Source of the DNA: Arthrobacter sp. Soil736 | Lineage (GTDB): Bacteria; Actinomycetota; Actinomycetes; Actinomycetales; Micrococcaceae | Direction: 5' to 3' | Assembly: GCF_001428005.1 (NCBI RefSeq) | Contig: NZ_LMSB01000027.1 | Location: 1 to 44,504, forward strand | DNA length: 44,504 bases | In this document: piece after piece, positions 41,583-44,504 of the stretch | Layout: each line of letters starts with the position of its first letter | Numbering within the stretch: position 1 is the stretch's first letter | Position numbers and translations under genes: made by a program | Notes under the pieces: model-generated | Told to the model about the DNA's origin: nothing | What the model saw: only the letters and a program-made list of their open reading frames with translations | Databases searched by the model: none

Positions 41583-42226
41583 GGTGACTCCGTTTCGGTG
41601 GCCAGCGGTGCGGCGCCCCGTGCCGCGGCGAGCGGTTCTTTGGTGAGCGTGGCCCGGTAGTCCGCCAGCCGCGCGTCGAACTCCTCCAGCCATTGCGCGT
41701 CCACGTAGGCCTTGAGGATGCGGGCCACCTCATAGGTGCCCGGCTGGTTACGCAATCTCCGCAGGAAGCCGAGCTCCACCACCTTCTTGATGTTGGCGCT
41801 GAGCCGGTCCAGGATGCGGGCCTCGTTGCTGGATTCGGGCAAGAAGACCGACACCATGTCCGCGATGTCCTGCTCGGTCATGATGAGGCGCAGCTCGCTG
41901 CTGTTGGTGTCGAACTCCAGCATCCGGCCGCGCAACAATGCCAGCAGCAGGCTGACATCGAAGGTGAGCTGGCGCCGGGGGATGAGCCGCGGGAGTGTGC
42001 CGTCGGGATCCTCGCGGGACTTCAGGAAGGCGTAGCCCTCGGATTCGTCGAGGATCAGGTCCAGGCCCAGCACGGCCACGTAGTCCCGGACATGGCTGGC
42101 CAGTCCGAGCAGCGATTGCCAGATCTTTTCATCCGTTTCGGCGTACACCACGCCTTTGAAGAGACGGGTCACGACGGCGGGAAGCTCCTCGGGCGTGCGG
42201 GTCTCCGGTGCTTCGGCGGGGTTCAT
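41579..42226 (-). CDS. jetB: Wadjet subunit JetB (DUF4194, MukE-like)
   Basis: Winged-helix kite subunit of the Wadjet SMC complex, 215 residues. DUF4194 features are visible: LFKGVVYAETDEKIWQSL, then LIPRRQLTFDVSLLLALLRGRM, and a late NIKKVVELGFLRRL helix. It bridges JetC heads with JetA. ATG 42226 is chosen over longer frames because it overlaps the jetA stop (ATGA) and fits family starts. Confidence 0.92.
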   Translation of the reverse strand: MNPAEAPETRTPEELPAVVTRLFKGVVYAETDEKIWQSLLGLASHVRDYVAVLGLDLILDESEGYAFLKSREDPDGTLPRLIPRRQLTFDVSLLLALLRGRMLEFDTNSSELRLIMTEQDIADMVSVFLPESSNEARILDRLSANIKKVVELGFLRRLRNQPGTYEVARILKAYVDAQWLEEFDARLADYRATLTKEPLAAARGAAPLATETESP

Positions 42227-43665
42227 GCGGGCCTTCCAAAGATGATCTGTTCGACGGTGGCTTCGCGGACTGTGCCGTCCGGGAGCTGCCAGGACACCTG
42301 CTGGGTGACCTCCGGGTTGATGTCCGCCCATTCCGATTCGGTGGCGAGCTGGTAATAGGCCACCACTTCCGCCAGGCCCTGCGAGAGCGGATACGCGCCG
42401 GTGATCTCCGCGAGGGTGGCCTGTTCCGCGCTGGCCAGGACGGCGTCGATGTTGGCCTGGAGCCGCTCACGGTCCACATGGAACTGGTTGAAGAGCGCAC
42501 CGGCGTCCATGCCCGAGTCGTCGGCGGCGACCACTTCGTCATCCACCATCACCCGCTGGCTCGGTTCATACATGGGCCGTTCAAAGGGCAGGGCGACGTC
42601 CACGGACGGGGCGGCAACGTCCATGAAAACGCCCGACGGCGGCTCTGCGCGGGTGCCGAGAGCGCCGGACTCGATGCTCCGGATCAGCTGCATGATGCGC
42701 TTGTTCTCCAGGAATACCTTGTCATCGAGGAGGCGGCGCATCTGCTGGGAGAGCTGGCGGACCGTGGCCTGGGTCTGCTCGACGGCGGGAAGCCAGTCCT
42801 GATGGAGGTTGGTGACGGCGTGGAGGTTGTCCATCCCGGACAGCGCCTCGATCCGGGTGGCCCGCTCCAGCAGATCCTGGAGTTCTTTGCGGGACTGCGG
42901 CGACATCAGATAATCCCAGAAGCCCTGGAAAGTGCGGCCCTGCAGCGAGCTGCTGATGTCCTGCTGGTTGGCGAAGATCGTCGCGAGCAGCTCGCCCTGG
43001 CTGCCGTCCCAGGTGGCGATCTGTTCCCGCACCTGCCGGTCCAGCTTCCGGAAGTTCTGTTCGACCTCGCGGAAGTCGGAGAGGAGGTCCTTGGCCAGAG
43101 CGGTGAGCTGCTGGAAGTGGTCGAGGGCCTCGGGTGCGGTCATGACCCGGATGTTGCCGCCGCGGATGCGCTCCATTTCGGCGTCGATGCCGTCGCGCTG
43201 GCGCTGCAGTTCGGCAAGCCGCACCTCGGGATCCGTCTCTGACTGCTGCACCAGCTGTTTGAGGACGGCGAAGATGCTGGTGAGCCGGGACTGCGTGGCC
43301 ACGAAGTCGCGGCCGCGCAGGTTCTCCACCCAGCGCACCACGTCCTCCGCGACGGGAGTGAGGTCGTAGCGGGGTTCATCCTGGCCGGGCACGTAGTACT
43401 TCCGCAGCCAGGCTTTTTCGGGGGCGGCCCAGTCGTCGAGGTACTCTGATGCCGGCCGCGGGAACCTGTCCTCCCCATAGGCATCCCGCAGCCCGAAGAG
43501 AAGGTCATCCAGGCCGTCGATGAGCTGCTGGCGCCCCAGGTTCCGCTGGTTGGGCCCGGTGAACGCCGCCATGAAAAACGAGACTGCGAGAGGCGCGTTC
43601 TGGGCGCGGAGCAGGGACCAGCCTGAGTGGTTCTCACGCAGGGCGTTGATTGCGTAGTAGTCCAT
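42223..43665 (-). CDS. jetA: Wadjet subunit JetA (DUF3375, MukF-like kleisin)
   Basis: Kleisin subunit of Wadjet, 480 residues. The N-terminus (MDYYAINALRENHSGWSLL) and the central block (VRWVENLRGRDFVATQSRL) are typical of DUF3375. A helical middle with a coiled-coil (about 165-215) is followed by the region that contacts JetC. GAGGACC precedes ATG 43665; open sequence further upstream lacks a ribosome site. It begins the jetABCD order typical of type I Wadjet and lies 130 bp after the HNH gene. Confidence 0.92.
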   Translation of the reverse strand: MDYYAINALRENHSGWSLLRAQNAPLAVSFFMAAFTGPNQRNLGRQQLIDGLDDLLFGLRDAYGEDRFPRPASEYLDDWAAPEKAWLRKYYVPGQDEPRYDLTPVAEDVVRWVENLRGRDFVATQSRLTSIFAVLKQLVQQSETDPEVRLAELQRQRDGIDAEMERIRGGNIRVMTAPEALDHFQQLTALAKDLLSDFREVEQNFRKLDRQVREQIATWDGSQGELLATIFANQQDISSSLQGRTFQGFWDYLMSPQSRKELQDLLERATRIEALSGMDNLHAVTNLHQDWLPAVEQTQATVRQLSQQMRRLLDDKVFLENKRIMQLIRSIESGALGTRAEPPSGVFMDVAAPSVDVALPFERPMYEPSQRVMVDDEVVAADDSGMDAGALFNQFHVDRERLQANIDAVLASAEQATLAEITGAYPLSQGLAEVVAYYQLATESEWADINPEVTQQVSWQLPDGTVREATVEQIIFGRPA

Positions 43666-43795
43666 TGGGTCCTCGTGGTGGTCCGAGTCGCGTCCTGGGT
43701 TCACTCTAAAGGGCACCGCCGACATTTTTCTGTGGAGGAAGAGTCGGGGTAACTCGCAACGTGCGCCGAGAGAGGGCGCACGACCGCAGGAATGG

Positions 43796-44374
43796 CTAGG
43801 GGAGCGGCAGCCGTTCGCCGACGCTGACTGCACCGTCGAGCGCGACGTAGTCTCGCCGTCGTCGTTCGAGTCTTTCCTGTTGGGCCGGCGAAGGGATCTG
43901 CGCGCCTTTCGCGCGGTTGCATCGGCTGCACGCGGCGACGAAGTTCTGCAGGCTGGTGGATCCGCCCTTGGACCACGGGTAGAAATGGTCGCCGTGTTCT
44001 GCGGGCCGGGAACAACGACGGCGGAAGCCCGCCTCCATCTCGCACTGACCGGCTGCCCGGGCCATGCCTTCGCGGCGCTGCTGCCGGCTGAAGCGCCGGA
44101 CCGGGTCGCGGCGCTTCACGTCCCTGGCCTGGATGACGACGGCCACGATTATCAGGACGACGGCGAGGACGCCAGTAAGCGCGCTGGCCGCCAGCACGCC
44201 GTCGAACATCTCTGTAAAAATGGCAGTCACTGCATTGGGCCGTCGGCCCGCAGCCACATTCCCGGAACGCGCCACGAACGACAGGATGGCAGCGGCGAAG
44301 ATCCACACCGTCAAAGCAGCCATGGCCAACCGGAGTAATTGGCGCGTCCAGTAGATGCGTTTCAATTCAAGCAT
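43796..44374 (-). CDS. Membrane-anchored HNH endonuclease
   Basis: Predicted nuclease of 192 residues. Two membrane segments come first (AMAALTVWIFAAAILSFVA and ALTGVLAVVLIIVAVVI), followed by a C-terminal HNH domain with zinc cysteines (CEMEAGFRRRC and ACSRCNRAKG) and the catalytic-type HGDHFYPWSKGG. The nuclease domain should face the cytoplasm. GGGGGAG precedes ATG 44374. It is read in the same direction as jetABCD, 130 bp upstream, and could be co-expressed. A partial copy of its 3' half occurs at 32574-32854 next to a jetD remnant, so the link with Wadjet seems old. A role in Wadjet is not established. Confidence 0.8.
   Translation of the reverse strand: MLELKRIYWTRQLLRLAMAALTVWIFAAAILSFVARSGNVAAGRRPNAVTAIFTEMFDGVLAASALTGVLAVVLIIVAVVIQARDVKRRDPVRRFSRQQRREGMARAAGQCEMEAGFRRRCSRPAEHGDHFYPWSKGGSTSLQNFVAACSRCNRAKGAQIPSPAQQERLERRRRDYVALDGAVSVGERLPLP
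43800..44080. repeat. 281-bp direct repeat, copy 2
   Basis: The intact counterpart of 32574-32854; it covers the HNH domain part of the nuclease gene. Same orientation, same length, about a dozen differences. Recombination between the two copies would delete the 11.2 kb between them, including Wadjet and vapBC. Confidence 0.9.
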
Positions 44375-44449
44375 TTGGTCTCCCCCATAAAGACTCCGGC
44401 AAAGTGGCTCTTCGTGGTTCGTGGGGAAATGATTCCGTGTCGTAGCTGA

Positions 44450-44469
44450 AAAAAGGGCCCGTGGCCCTG
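44450..44469 (-). terminator. Rho-independent terminator, minus strand
   Basis: Read on the minus strand, AGGGCC-ACG-GGCCCT is followed by a run of six T. It should end a leftward transcript from a gene beyond the right edge of the window and so separates that gene from the HNH-Wadjet unit. Confidence 0.75.
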
Positions 44470-44504
44470 CTGGGATGAGTGTGTCTAAGCATTCAACCTG
44501 GAAC

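Noticed and set aside
39717..41660. 647-codon open frame on the plus strand
   Set aside because: It lies fully antisense to jetC, whose motifs are complete. Long antisense frames are common in high-GC DNA.
36845..43665. Chromosomal MukBEF condensin
   Set aside because: JetABC resemble MukFEB, but the added Toprim-containing JetD and the DUF3375/DUF4194 types define Wadjet.

Overview
The window looks like chromosomal DNA of a high-GC actinobacterium, most likely Arthrobacter, Pseudarthrobacter or a close Micrococcaceae relative. This is an inference from the high-GC codon use, AGGAGG-type ribosome sites, an IdeR/DtxR-like iron box and the style of the catabolic operons; no rRNA, tRNA or CRISPR array was seen. 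The layout is two defence-rich segments on either side of an ordinary metabolic segment.

Left segment (1-17.1 kb): a partial IS1380-family element is followed by a block of DNA-processing enzymes whose sequence looks more A/T-rich than the metabolic genes. A tightly overlapping three-gene cassette (1611-5550, +) encodes a Cas4/RecB-like nuclease with a probable 4Fe-4S cluster, a 520-residue protein I do not recognise, and a compact SF1 helicase. It meets, tail to tail with 8 bp overlap, a UvrD-type helicase fused to a second Cas4-like Fe-S nuclease (5543-8290, -). Further right on the minus strand are a DUF262/DUF1524 (GmrSD-like) protein and a 1743-residue COG1112-type helicase with a Vsr-like nuclease domain. 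The right edge is a scar: a frameshifted gene, the C-terminal remnant of another gene, and a truncated DUF4383 gene.

Middle segment (17.2-31.5 kb): a nucleoside salvage locus (ribokinase and GNAT divergent from an MFS transporter and a nucleoside hydrolase); a leftward gamma-glutamylation pathway (ethanolamine-type permease, glutamine-synthetase-like ligase, PuuD-like hydrolase, aldehyde dehydrogenase, SDR) with a divergent FadR-type regulator; a secreted lipase; a secreted subtilisin-like protease; and a GntR/UTRA regulator with a palindrome ahead of it.

Right segment (31.6-44.5 kb): a patchwork of small genes and remnants, including an iron-box-preceded P19-like lipoprotein, then a complete type I Wadjet system (jetABCD, -) preceded by a membrane-anchored HNH nuclease gene and followed by vapBC. 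About 5 kb and 11 kb to the left lie pieces of the same two ends of that locus (the last codons of jetD and a 281-bp near copy of the HNH gene), in the same order and orientation, which reads as the ghost of a second Wadjet-type locus.

The best candidate for an undescribed system is the 1611-8290 group: two helicases, two Fe-S nucleases and one protein of unknown family.
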